Source of the DNA: Orbilia blumenaviensis
Taxonomy: Eukaryota; Ascomycota; Orbiliomycetes; Orbiliales; Orbiliaceae
Direction: 5' to 3'
DNA: 64,000 bases
Assembly: GCA_036872755.1 (NCBI GenBank)
Contig: JAVHNS010000002.1
Coordinates: forward strand, 2,294,001 to 2,358,000
Shown here: in pieces, positions 11,253 to 24,299 of the stretch
How the letters are laid out: each line of letters opens with the position of its first letter
Position numbering within the stretch: position 1 is the first letter of the stretch
Translations under genes and position numbers: made by a program
The notes under the pieces: generated by a model
The model's database searches: none
The model's input: only the letters and a program-made list of their open reading frames with translations
What the model was told of the DNA's origin: nothing

Positions 11253-14200
11253 TTATAGATAGGATGTATATGTTGTATTATCCGGAATGCTATCGGTTAG
11301 GGTCGGACAATACCACTTATGCGGGCAGGTCTCACAATAGTAGCCACCGTCGCAAGGTTTAAATGAACAGTTAGTACCTTTTGGTGTAGAACTTGGGCCA
11401 TAGGGCTCAGTTGGTGTAATTGACCCTATAAATACGATTAGTCATTGCCAGAGTGTGAGCTTGGAAACCCCATGATTTGTTTATGTAGGTTTGGGCACTA
11501 CCTGCGGTATCCTGTACATATGAGCCATTCTGTCCCCAGCTCGAAAACGAAATTGGACGAAAGTCTGTAGGCCGCGCGATTGGATAGAACCTATCACCTG
11601 AATCGCAGGTAGGGCAGCTGTATATTGTGTTAGCGAGACTTTATCGCTAGTTGCTATAGATACTATGGTGCATACATAGGATTGGTAGGTAAGGCTGCTT
11701 GGGGATAGGGAGGCGGTGTTTTTGGGTTGCATTGAGTGACTGTAGCAGTTGGAATAATGAAAGATGTCAAGATCGCATATGGGTCTGTGGCACAAATATT
11801 GTAGATCCTGTAAAAATCGCGGGTTGTAGTTACAGTGACGGTCTTTGTTGTATTCGGGCAGTTGGATTGGGTGTAATAGGGTGGTGAAATGATCGTAGTA
11901 GAGTATGCTTGTTCGATAACACCAGTAGAAGCAACACCGTAGTAAGTTGAAGGGGCAGCTGTCGGAGAAAATATGGAAGCACAATAGTACCCAAGAGGAC
12001 AGGTTGGGCAAAGTACATAGCCTGCGCAGGTTGGTAATTCTGGAGCTGGAACTGAAGCGTACTTGTATTCAGGAGCACCAGGGGGCGTTACATAAGTCCC
12101 GTCAATGCTAGGAGTTCCTGACCGGGTGGTGTATCCTGGGTATGGATTTGACATTGGTGGATTCGCGGTCCCGCCTGTTTTATAGGCGTTAGGTCTCTTC
12201 CTAATACTAGGCGTGGTCCTAATCAAACATGAGTAGCCAAGTTCGCATTCAGGGCAAAAGACATACATGTCGCAGGAAGGAATGGGAAGAGCTGGGGTCC
12301 CGGAGGTATCGGGGCTGCCATAATAATATGCACTCTTGCTTGCGATTTTTGTAGAGAAATTCGACCGGCAATAATACCCCCCAGAACAGACCGGGCACAA
12401 GACATATTCTGAGCAGGTCGGCGCTGCGATGAGCGTCGTTGTTGGTGAGCTCATATAATACGTAATAGAAGTAACGTAGGGGCTTTGTGTTTTGAAATTA
12501 TACCCATTACTGTTCGGTTTTGTGTAATATAATGGGCGGCTCGAAGTTGGCGATTTGGAAGGACAGTAGTAACCAAGAGGGCAACTGGGGCACACGATGT
12601 AGTCAGGGCATGTTGGTGTCGCATAGGGTTTCGGAGGGCGCTCGGTTACGCTGGTAGGAGTTGGACAATAGTATCCCATCGGGCAAGTTGGACATACTAC
12701 GTAATCTGGACAAGATGGTTGTTCGTAGGAAGCCCAGTTATAAGTCGATGGACGGTATATCTTGGGTGTGGATATATCCGTAGGGCAATAGTACCCAAGA
12801 GGACAGTTTGGACACACAATATAGTCACTACAAATTGGTGTACCATAGCTGGGAGGCGTTGTAGGTGCGTATTTGGTCGGCGAAGGGCTTCTCGAGGGGC
12901 AATAATACCCAAGAGAGCATGTCGGACAAAGAGTGTAGTCATCACAGGGAGGGGAACCATATGGCTTCACGGGGTACTTCGCCGTGGGTGTTCCCTGTGA
13001 GGGACCCGGGCAGTAGTACCCGAGGAAGCAATCTCGACACACAACATAGTTATCACAGGATGGCGGAGGGTAGAAAGATGGTGATAGTGATGCGGTTGAG
13101 GTCGGAGTTGGGCTTTGAATCGGTTGCTGGTAATAACCTAGGGGCGATGGAGCTAGCGTATCTGGGCAGTAGTAGCCTATCGCGCAAGTGGGACAAACTA
13201 TATAGTCGGTACAAGTTGGTTGATTATAAGAAGCCAGGCCGTAGGTAGATGCCGTCTCAGAAGGCTGTGATTCACCATATGTTCCATAACCGTAGCCACC
13301 ATAGCCAGCTGGAATGGTTTCCGTAACGGTTGTGTATTGGGTCCCTTTGGTTATCATAATGTTATAAGTCTTTTCTGATGGGTCCGAAACAGGGCATCTC
13401 CAACCCCAGGAACAAGTAGGGCAGGGCTCGAAATCAGAGCAAGTCGGGAGGTACTCCGTGTGCCGTGAAACTCCAGAGCCTTTGGTGACAAATGGACAAA
13501 TATATCCATTGGTACATGTATTGCAGGGTATATAGTCGGAGCATGTTGGGTATATACCTTGCCTTGGGACTTCTCAAGGGTTAGTAAAACTCACATCGTT
13601 GATACTGAATTACTGACCTGTAATAGGAGCTGTAGTGAGGACTTGGTCACTGGGGCAAGAGTACCCCCCCACGCAGTTATCACAGTAGTTCCATGGATAA
13701 CAAGTTGGAACGATTGTTAAACTAGTAGGAGCGGCTTCAGCGGGAGTAGACTTTGATTTCCAGCATTTATAACCCCCTCGGCACTCAGGGCATTCCTTCC
13801 AGGACGCACACGTGGGGACGACGACCAAGGATTCAGTCGGGGATGCTATAACATCTGTGCTCGGACAATAGTATCCTCCAGTGCAGGTGCGACAGAGGAC
13901 CCAGTCAGGACAGGGAGGAACAACAGCAGAGGCATATGAGCTCCAGGCCTTGCTAGTGGGCTGGGGGGCGAGGTCTACACTAGACGTGTACCCATAGCCA
14001 TAGCCAACTGGTGTAATTGGAACCTGGGAAGAAGATGTCCCTGGATCATTGATGTCATAGCTAATAAAGATGTGTTAGTAGCCAAATTTCCGGGACACTG
14101 GGGCTAAATTTGAGGTATAAAAAGACATAATATTCATGAAAGCCGTGTTGCCTGTATTTTAGGACTACAGTCCAGCCTGGTTGGCGTTTAGACACGATCT

Positions 14201-14504
14201 TATACGGATACGTGAACGATATATCAGGCAGAAACCAACATGAAACAAGAATTAAACAGTCTGTGGACAAATCAGAGAGGGGAGGATGGGACTAGAAAGG
14301 GCCCAGGGGTTTATACAAGGTGGCCGAGGTGGTATTCATCATGCCATTGTCATGATTATGTTCGGTGGGGGAGTTGAGGGTTCAAAGCCAAGTGAATGAA
14401 TAGAATACTCACGGTTTGCGTTTGTGATGCTTTCCCGGTGCCCCCTCGACCATTGAGCCAAGCAGAAACCCCGGACCTACGAAGGCCAACCATGGGGCTC
14501 GCAT
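11253..14504 (-). CDS. Secreted protein of about 14 tandem cysteine-rich repeats (spliced)
   Basis: My model has five exons: 14504-14413, 14060-13618, 13569-11676, 11617-11502 and 11425-11253, with all phases agreeing and 905 residues. Exon 1 encodes MRAPWLAFVGPGFLLGSMVEGAPG, a probable signal peptide. The mature protein is a string of units with the pattern C-x3-(I/V)-x-C-x2-C-x2-G-Y-x-C-P, for example CPDYIVCPSCPLGYYCP. I count three units in exon 2 and eleven in exon 3, separated by 25-60 residue spacers rich in Ser, Thr, Pro and Tyr. The tail holds degenerate units (CPTCDSGDRFYP, CDGGYYCETCPHKWYCP). The GYYCP core resembles the GCC2/GCC3 ephrin-receptor-like motif, but the unit is shorter and I cannot assign it. 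A cell-wall or extracellular adhesive role is inference. The 352-nt first intron is the least certain part. Confidence 0.75.
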
Positions 14505-17500
14505 GATGATTATTATGTTCCACGAAAGCTATATATAGCGAAGGGAATTCAATAGCTGTCAAAACGGAACAAACGAGGACGTTAATGGGTATATTCGATA
14601 GTGCCAGTGTGGTGCCAACGAAGTGGAGATGAAGGGTTTAGGGAGTTTGGAGGGGATGAAGTCACAGATGGAGAGATTTAGAAGGGGGGTTACAGCTCTT
14701 TATATGTTTGAAGGTGCACCGGCCGGGTTGTTATCTCTTATAGCGTGAGACATTAGGAATATTTTTTTATATATCAGCCAGTGATGGCCATATAGAATGG
14801 GTGTCATGGTATCGGTGATTGATATGATGGAGGGACGCCGTTGGAGCTGTGTTATCGGTCTTGTCACTTGCAGCCCCGCGGGTTCGAGCAGATACTCGGT
14901 ATCTATGCTACGTACTATTAGGTACAAAGCATCGTGTCAATTAGGTACTCAGATGTCACCAAGACTGACACTATATTATAGGTAGTATGAAGAGTAAAAC
15001 TACTAAAAGACGCAAGATGTATTCGATTTTGGCGTAACATTTTAAGCAACAGTTGTGTTAATCGAGCAGAGAGAAACGATGCATATTCTGAGCTTGATTT
15101 GAAGGCGTAATCTTAGGAAACTGTATCGATTAAATGTGTTGATCATGTTGGATTTTGAGCTGCTCTTCAAGCTCAAACGACATTATATCGATCCGACTGA
15201 CCTGAGATTGACTCGAGCAAATTTAGTGTCAATAGCTCTAGCCAATACTGGGCAAGCAATAAACAAATACTACTCAGTTACTAATATGTTTAATTAACCT
15301 TATAAACACTAGGTGCTAGCTAGGGTTAGGCAAGGCAACTCAAAGTTGCAAGTTGCGCAGTTGCAAATGTATTTGATCTAGCTATAGCTGGCTATACCTG
15401 TCAAGGCCTGGTGTGTTTTATGCACATATGCCAATATCCAATCGACATGGTGGTTGTGTAGTCAACTTTATACTACGGAATGGGACTGCCCAATATAACG
15501 TGAATTTGATTTGAGTGTGACGTTCGAAACCAAGTTGCAAGCCCAGCTTGCGCTTGATGTGAATGTCGTATCCCCCGTGCTAACTTCCAACTATATATCG
15601 GCGAGTGCACGACATGTGGTTTTAAAGCTGCACCGGTCCTCCAGCTTACATAGGAGAATGGTGTGTTGGTGTTTTATATGTATGTATGATTTAGATTTAT
15701 AGTTATAGCTTTAGATATTAATGTATATATAATACCCGAATGCGGAACACTATTACTCGCTCATTAAGAGATACGCAATAGTACTATTATGGATTGGAAA
15801 TTTGAAAGAGACAAAAGGTTTCAGGGATCCGCATAGGGTACTGCCTAATTAGATAAACCCAATACCACTTAGGTTGTACCTAGTCATTATGCAGGTACTT
15901 ATAGTTCCAATATCCTGGTTGCAGGTAAAAGCAAGGATTAAGAATACTTCGCTGTTAGGAGAGAATTCTGCATGGGATTTTATGTATAAAAAACAGGGAT
16001 ATACCAGTACGGTATCAACGAAGGGATATATATTACCATGAGAAGGCAGCTTGAATTAACTGAAAAATTCCTATAGATGCGGCATCTCTATTTTACTTAC
16101 CCCGTTGGGAACTTCGGAATCTTGCCCTAATTGGCTCATAGTTTGCGTAACCGGTAAACCATTATACTTTCAGACATCGATGCTTGGGCTCGAGTATAAG
16201 TGTTATTACACCAATATTAGCAGTAATGATATTGGGGTTTAGTATCGATATCCTTTGAGATTTTTCTCGCATGCAATACATTCTAGTGTCCCTGACTTAA
16301 AAGTTAGGGAGCTCGTGGTTCTTTAGCCCTGGATTTATCGGTTTGGCTTTAATGTGATATAGCCATAATCCACTAGTATTGGTCTCGTAAACCTGCCTCA
16401 ACGAAGAGTAGTTCTATAAGCCTATCATACGCGCCAATTGCTTCAATACTGAGTGAGGGCAGCAGCCATTAGGGCCCACGCAGGCCGATTACACATACCA
16501 ATCTATTAGTTAGTATGCATCCGTGTTCGGGCGTGTTTGGAGTGGTTCCAGACCTTTGAATTCCTCAGAATTGACTTTCCACCTGGGCAACGGGTTCCAA
16601 ACCACAATCTACCAGCTTCATATACCTATAAAGTTTTCTTTTGCCAATTTCTAGCCATACGATATCAACTTGGTCTCCATGAACCTGCCATGCCGCTCTT
16701 GCGTTCCCAATGAACGCACTGGCCGATCTTGGCATGCAAGATTAGAGCCCGCCCCAACTCGACGATGCTGACTTGGTATCTCTGGTAACACAGGGAAGCC
16801 GTCAGTGCGTCGTCCCAATGCCCAATCGCAGATGGTTAACGGAGAACTGGAGATGTAGAATCCAAATGTGGGTGCACAAGGGTGGGAGGTGGGGGGAACA
16901 CGCGGTGTGAGATCACACGACTGGGATTATTTAACTAGCCAAGCGATTTAGCTGAAGTTTGAGGGCTGACATTCTGATAAAGGTCTGCAGGCTTATCTCT
17001 ACACCATTTTTCTTCGAGAACATCATTACGAGCTATAAATCGGTGCGCGTAGCTAGCTCGCAGCTTAGAGCCATTCTCGTCTAATAATTTACATTTGCAT
17101 CCTTTCGCTTGAATCCGAATGTTTAAAATGGTGGCGGCACCAAGGGTTAGGCTAAATCAACTCGACCATGGCTGCTGGCAGCTCACCGGATTTGTCCGAA
17201 CTACGGGATTGTAGTCGGCGGATGGGGCACTTGGCATCGAGTGGGGATTTTCAGGTACGGGTATGCACTTACCTGCAATTGTAACTGCCAGGCCCAGCGC
17301 TCGCTGGGGGAATTGACGCCTCAACCCCTCCCACTTACTCGATCGTTTTGGTCATCATTTTTCGCGTTACGTCTGTCCATTATTTATTCTGAGGGCTAAA
17401 GTGATAGGCGGGTCAAACCGCGACACTGGATGTGGCGTTACAATAGAAAGGGTAAAGGCTGATCGGGAATATTCGCGATCTTTGAGATGCTTACATATTT

Positions 17501-19072
17501 CGATGACAACCGTCTACAATAGGGCTGTAATTCACAAATGTAATGATTCTGGTTAATTTAACCTATAATTTTGGTTAATATAGTAGCCTTGAATTCGAAC
17601 AAAACACGGAATTCGGTTCATGGCCATAATACTTAGTTGCATCGTAAACACCAATACTCAAAGATACCGTAGGACCGCATCCTTGTCCGTCCGATAAACA
17701 TACGCCGATATTCAAGTGCTATCTTTGGTCTGCCGGTTGCGCAGCATGTCCATATGTGAAGCATGCAAGAATGCCAAGTGTGCATAAAAGACGTTCAAGC
17801 TCGCATGTGAATATTTTGTAATTTTAACTTTGGCATATTTACTTAGAGATAACACCGGGGTATGGGAGAATTTATCCCAACCGGCCAAACTTCAAGGCTC
17901 TTGGATTTGAGGACGATATTGCTGTGTACATGCCTAAAGAGGCATATTTCCTCGTGCTGGTCGTGATAATATTTAATTTCGTTGAATCACAAAACTGAAA
18001 ATCAGATTTGTGTGTGTGTGGTTTCATGATCCGAAAACTAATTGGTTTCGAGTACCCGGAAGCGATACGGTTCTGCTCGCCGTCTAGACCCTGCATGCAT
18101 GACAGCGGAGTTTTTATAAGAGCGAGAAACCTTGTAAGCTTGTATCTGGCAGCTGGCAAGCGCAATATGAACGATACCAATTGGGATTTTCCGGCGTGGG
18201 AGACGTGCACTGTTTGCACTATTAAGGTAAATGATCCCTGTTCTGATCAGTTCAAGATTCGTTTTTCACGAACGTAAGCCGGTTGGCAAAGATAAGCAGC
18301 ACAACATTGCTGCGTCCCGTCGCCGCAGGACGTTATCTCGGTGCCCTCTCATCCAATCAAACAACGGGCCGAGGACAAGGATCCCTGATCTAGCGACATA
18401 TCTAAGATTCATTTGAAGAACCCGCCACAAGGAAATTTAGCTGCACTTGGGTATAGCTACAACAGTTGTTAGCAACACCATGCACCGAGAAAAAGCATCT
18501 TTGTGACTAGAGTGGGTGAAGATCCGCAACCAGAGGGCCCAGTACAGAGGGAACTTCCTACCCCTCCCGATTAACTTCTCTCGAGCCCTCATTCGCCAGA
18601 CGCTTTAACGAATTCACCCTTGCAAGGATGGGTCTATCGAATTAGCAGTAGCCCCATGCGACAATGGCCAGGTCGATGTTGGGATGTAGCGATAATTGTG
18701 ACCTCCCAGACTTCAACAACCCAGTTCACTTCAAGGATCGGCGTAGAAATGCTTCCCCCACGTTTTTGCCATTCGTCTCGAAACTTGAGCGAGATATCGG
18801 GGCGGAATAAGCAATACATTGCAATACAATGAAGAACAATTGCGAACTTTCTGAGGAGGCTGCTCTCTTGGGTTTAAGATAATATGGCCGATCGGAATTC
18901 TTGTGTGAGCTTCGGCCATGGTTGAGGAACGTAGTATATAGTCCGCTCCGGTTCCCAGATGATTGGGAGCTATCTTGCTCAGTACCTAAAGCACCAGCAG
19001 GACTACGGTGACACAACGTTTAATTCGACTAGTTGCATTATCAGAACTGCAACAGGATAGACCTTGGAAAAA
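14505..19072. other. Large AT-rich intergenic region
   Basis: About 4.6 kb with scattered short open frames that lack recognisable content. The left end should carry the promoter of the Cys-repeat gene (a TATATATAG lies about 30 nt before its start) and the right end that of the urea transporter. I see no gene, RNA or mobile element. Confidence 0.55.
18291..18882 (+). promoter_or_regulatory. GATA-type sites upstream of the urea transporter
   Basis: Three GATAA cores precede the transporter start at 19073: GATAAG at 18291, GATAA at 18691 and GATAA at 18878. Fungal nitrogen genes are commonly switched on by AreA/NIT2-type GATA factors that bind clustered HGATAR sites. The sites are seen; binding is inferred, and such short motifs also occur by chance. 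Confidence 0.35.
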
Positions 19073-21513
19073 ATGGCGGTACTATCTGAAGCGCAAGGCT
19101 ATGGAATTGTGGTGGGACTTGGTCTGGGTATGTGAATGCAATATATTCGCGACAATGATTAAACGGTGGGAATTTTACTAATATCAATTGTGTATAGGAT
19201 TCGCCTTCCTGATCATGTTGATTTCATGGTTCTTGAAGAAATACGCCCATGAAGTCCAGACATCCGAAGAATTCAATACCGCTGGCCGTTCAGTAAAGTA
19301 CGATTATCTCCGATACATAACTACAATGGGATAAGGGTTAGGTATACTAACTTGAATTAATAGGACTGGTCTGATTGCAGCAGCCGTGTGCTCATCTTGG
19401 ACATGGGCAGCCACCCTTCTTCAGTCTACTGCGACAGGTTACCGATATGGTGTCTCCGGTCCGTTCTGGTATGCCTCTGGAGCTGTAAGTGGTTTACCTA
19501 ATTAACCTAAATAGAGGTTCGATTCGGGTACTAAAGATTCATGCAGACAGTTCAAATTATCCTATTCGCATCTTTGGCAATTGAACTCAAGCGCCGCGCG
19601 CCGTCCGCCCATACGTATGTTTTTTATAGACCTTAGCCTTATATACCACATCACGCACAGTATAATGTAGCTAACAAGATCCAACGCAACGCAGATATCT
19701 CGAACTCATCCGTGCACGATATGGAACTGGCGCTCACATTACCTTCTTGGTATTCGCTACATTTACCAATATCTTGGTCACATTGATGTTATTGACCGGT
19801 GGTTCCGCTGTCATTAACAATCTCACCGGAATCCCAACTGCGGCTGCTTGCTTTTTGATTCCAATCCCGGTCATTTTGTTCACCGTCTTTGGAGGTTTGA
19901 AGGCTACGATCATGAGCGACTACACTCATTCTGCTTTGGTCATCGTTTTCATCTTGGTATTTACCTTCAAGATCTATGTTACAAGCCCGGAACTTGGATC
20001 TTTCGGTAAAGTCTGGGAACTTTTGGTCGAGGCTTCTAAGAACGAGCCAGTTCCTGGAAATGAGCAAGGCAGCTATTTGACCATGAGATCCAGGGATGGA
20101 GGTGTCTTCTTCGTTATCAACATCGTTGGCAACTTTGGAACCGTGTTCTTGGACCAAGGTTACTGGCAAAAGGCCATTTCCTCCAACATCGGCGCCGCCT
20201 TGAACGGATACGTCCTCGGTGGTATCAGTTGGTTCTCCATTCCATTCCTCTGCGCTACTACTATGGGTCTTGCCGGTGTCGCTCTCCAGAACAACCCAGC
20301 TTGGCCGAGTTATCCAAACCGCCTTCCCGACGCCGATGTCTCTGCTGGTCTCGTCCTCCCCAACGTCGCTGTCGCCTTGATGGGTCAACAGGGTGGTTTG
20401 ATCGCATTGGTTCTTCTCTTCTTGGCTGTATCCAGTGCTTTCTCATCTGAATTAGTCGCTGTTTCGTCAATTTTCACATACGACGTCTACCGCACATATA
20501 TCAACCCTAATGCATCTGGTCGCCGTCTCAGGAACCTCTCCCACATTGCTGTTGTCGGTTTCTCCTTCTTCATTGCTGGGTTCTCCGTCGGCCTCTGGTA
20601 CATCGGTATCAGTTTGGGATACCTCTACCTGATGATGGGTGTCGTTATCAGTTCCGCCGTCTTGCCTGCTGCTTGCACCATGTTGTCGACCAAGCAAAAC
20701 AAGGTTGCAGTTATCGCCAGTCCGATTCTTGGAACCATTTGCAGTTTCATCGGTTGGTTCGTCACTGCCTATAAGAAATTCGGCGTCATCAACGTGGCTT
20801 CTACCGGCTCTAATGACCCTATGCTTGTCGGTAACGTAAGTATTCCCTTTTTACCTTGAATATTTATTACCGCTAGTTTCGAATATTGACTAATAATGTG
20901 TATAGCTCGTCGCCCTCCTCTCCCCAGTCCTCTTCATTCCTCTCTTCACCATTATCTTCGGCCCTCAGAACTACGATTGGTCCACCATGAGAACCGAGAT
21001 CAAACTTGTCGACGACTCCGAGTTTCTCAAGGAGGACGCAAACATCCGAACTATCCAGCACGAGGCCGTCGGTGAAGAATACGAAGCGCAGCAAAAGATG
21101 CTCAAGCGCAAGTCGCTTATCGCCAAAGTCGTCGCCTCGACTCTCACCATCTGCCTATTGCTCCTTTGGCCGATCCCAATGTACGGCAGTAAATACGTCT
21201 TCAGTCAGAAGTTCTTCACTGGTTGGGTTATTGTTGGTATTATCTGGGCTTTTGTGTATGTTTCTGAACTCCAACCCCGATTATTCTCTTTGCATTTTAC
21301 TAACATGGCAAAAAATACAGTGCTCTCGGTATCACCGGTATCTACCCACTCTGGGAAGGCAGAGAAAGCATGGCCCGTGTCGGAAAAGGCTTTATCATGG
21401 CTATCACCGGAAAATCTTCCGCCCCAATCACCCACGGTATCCCACAAGAGCAATCTAGTGACATCGATGAGAAGGGCGCTTCGTCTCCAGAACACAAAGG
21501 TGTATCTGTTTAA
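19073..21513 (+). CDS. DUR3: Urea active transporter (DUR3-type sodium:solute symporter family)
   Basis: Seven exons: 19073-19127, 19198-19297, 19364-19484, 19547-19614, 19695-20835, 20906-21255 and 21321-21513. All junctions are GT-AG with matching phases, giving 675 residues. The protein imports urea at the plasma membrane together with H+ (or Na+). The start [34 protein letters not shown] is the first membrane span; [35 protein letters not shown] is the signature DUR3 segment, and [25 protein letters not shown] and [24 protein letters not shown] follow in the expected order. About 15 hydrophobic spans are visible, and the C-tail is polar. Length is slightly below the yeast protein (735). 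Urease and urea amidolyase are not in the window. Nitrogen control is likely from the upstream GATA sites. Confidence 0.93.
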
Positions 21514-23587
21514 TGAGCTTGATGTGATTTAGTATCCAACTTTACTGGATATGTTCTTTTTGTGGTTGTTTTAGCTTTTTCTTTTGAGATTTTACGAGCC
21601 TTTTAATGAGGAGCTATGGGTTTATTTGGTTCCATAGTTTTTTTGGGGGTATTTTTTGGGAGGCTAGATGATGTTATCTAGAGGTAGAGAGATATGAGCG
21701 TTTGTGCTTGGGAGTACTAAATTATTGAAGAATTGGGTACTATGACAGACTATTGCTCTATGATATAAACGCCTATACTTCTTGCTTAATCCTAGTCATA
21801 ATCTCTACGTGTGCCTATCAGCCATTCCATTCATCGAATCGATTAATAATAACTTGACCAATACAATGCAACGAGTAGTGCCCAGACTGAATGAGCCATA
21901 GGAATCGGTGAAGGAACGAAATCCAACACGGCTTTGTGTTGTAGACGATATCGATATTCTTGCGCTTGCATAGGTACTACTTGCGGGTGACTGACTACTT
22001 AAGTAGCTGTGTAGCTGTGGGCTTGCATGCCATGTTATAATCTTTCTGAGATTTATGAAACCGAATGTGGCTTCACTATGCGAAGCTAGCAAGCTACCTG
22101 GTTCTGATGTATCGAAATATTTTGTCGATGTTGAATGTAAGAATCAATAATGATAACCAACGAGTCCAATTCATCTAGAAAAGACAATCACCCAATGTTG
22201 CAAAATCACATGTATCGAGACTCTAGAGCTGCCTAGGTATTCCAGCTCTTCAAAGCGCCCAGCTTGTGATTCCTGCCGCGACGGATCTTATATTCATCCG
22301 CTATCTACAGTGGTAAATTACGGCTAAGCTGATCTGCTTTCGTCATTTCAAAGCCCCATTCTTCCCCAAATGAAGTACTAGTATAAAGTAACTCGGAATA
22401 TTAATTCCAACATCAGCGTATGCATGCGCAGGGCGTCAACCAGTGGAACAAGCCACGATGTACACCCTCCTCCTCTTCGCCCCGCAATATGCATGTCAAT
22501 CAGGATTAAGTAGGTATCAATCCATGGACAATCGTCGACGGGCCCTAGTAGGCTGAAGGCAATTTTTTGAAAATTTAAGCCTGGAAGACAAGCTTTTGAT
22601 ATTGCCCGGACTTTGCAACTAGAAAAACTTTTAACAGGGTTTGAAAATACGGATACTCGAAAACTCCGCTGCGTTCTCGCCGTTGATGATCCAATACCGT
22701 GTTCCGACCTGCGATGTACACCCACCAATCACCATTCTAAAAATTCTCCGTAACATAACGGGGAGCGGAGACCAACCACTCGCCTATTAGATAGGCGAAT
22801 CGATGAACAAGACCTTCGACTCGAGCTGGGCCCGCTCTGGATCTTAGTCTAAAACCCAGGTTTTAGAACCCTTTCGGTTATGGATAGTAAAGTTGTCCTC
22901 GACGGGAATTTTTTTGTTTTGTTTTTGTTTTTAAGGTTCCCAGATACAACGAATTGTAATATAGTCTTGTAGCCGATAAGTGGGTTAAGCCTATCTATAT
23001 TCATGTGGAAGACCTTTGGTCGGGTTGAGTTTACAAACGAGTGAGGGAGGTATACAAATAGCCCTTTGGTTGACGGATATTTTAGGAATCATTTATGTAT
23101 GTGGGATTCTTGGATGTCGGATGATGTAGTCAGAGGCTTTTGGTTTTGGTGGTTCTCAGAATCCCCTCCTCGTGTGTACGGGCATGATGGTGTGAAGCGC
23201 TCACGGTGGCATAATTTAATGCATGGTTCCCGTTAATTCAGAAGAACTCCTCGATATACTGGGAGAAAAAGAATACATATCGGTAGGAGAATTTTTGATG
23301 AACTAATCCTTTGAACAAAACGCTAAGCCATAGCTGAACCTGAACTCCAAGTTCCACGATTCCACTTCGCTCCTCGATCTCGTTTATGATAATGCGAATG
23401 GTGTGTGGCGGATTTGGCGAGAGGCGGTCACCACATGAGGTTAAGCTAACCCCCAATGGAAAAATTTCCTGTCCACCGTTTGTCCTCTGGCCAGGATCCT
23501 GGGACCAGGCAGTCAATCGATATCTTTGGTTACGAAAGGTGGGTATCTTCGGTGAACCTCTGGATCCGAATGTTCAAATTTAGAAGG

Positions 23588-23605
23588 AAAAAAAAAAAAA
23601 AAAAA
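23588..23605. repeat. Poly-A tract, 18 nt
   Basis: An uninterrupted A run in intergenic DNA. Confidence 0.85.
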
Positions 23606-24267
23606 GACGGATGCTCCGATACGGTCGTGCAGCTCGCCTTTCTGGCTACTTTTGGCGTTTCCATATCAAAAATGAAATATATGTTTGCTCTTCCCCCGCC
23701 CTTGCGGGCCCGGATGTCGACATTTCGTCGAAGATACATCTACTCGATGCAATGTTACCAACCGGTTGGACCAGTTGGAATCTTAGGATGGCTCGGAAAT
23801 CCGAACCTATGAGGTCGGATACCAAACGGTTATTTTGAGCGCTAAGACCTCTTGTTTTGTGTCACTCTGAGAATCACAAGGCGAACGAGAGCTAAAACTG
23901 GCAACGGGTAAGAGGTTCGACGTCTGTGCTACGGAGGTCGTGGCATGTGCTCTTGTTCTGCATGAAGTGCCGAGTTCGAAGCAGTAATGTCATTGGGGGG
24001 ATATAGTGCATCCATTAATTATAATGAAAGGTATTATTCTTATATCCATGAGTGGAAGATTCAAAGATTGCGCAGAGAAATTATCGGCTCTGGATCTAGC
24101 CAGCTCGCAATCGGAGCCCATCTCTCAATATTAGGAGAGTGGACTCCTGCTTCCTTTCCGAACTCGGTCATAGGGATTGAAGGATGTGATTCCTTCAGGC
24201 AATAAACGAGGGGGATGACTACGAAACTCGGAATCTAATTCACGCACTTGTATTTTTGACCCTAGGT

Positions 24268-24268
<1 letters not shown>

Positions 24269-24299
<31 letters not shown>
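24269..24299. repeat. Poly-T tract, 31 nt
   Basis: An uninterrupted T run followed by a CTTT-rich stretch. No retroelement body is recognised beside it. Confidence 0.9.

Noticed and set aside
17872..18219. 115-codon minus-strand frame
   Set aside because: No recognisable domain, weak composition and no start context in AT-rich DNA.
19789..20388. 199-codon minus-strand frame
   Set aside because: Antisense shadow of the large DUR3 exon.
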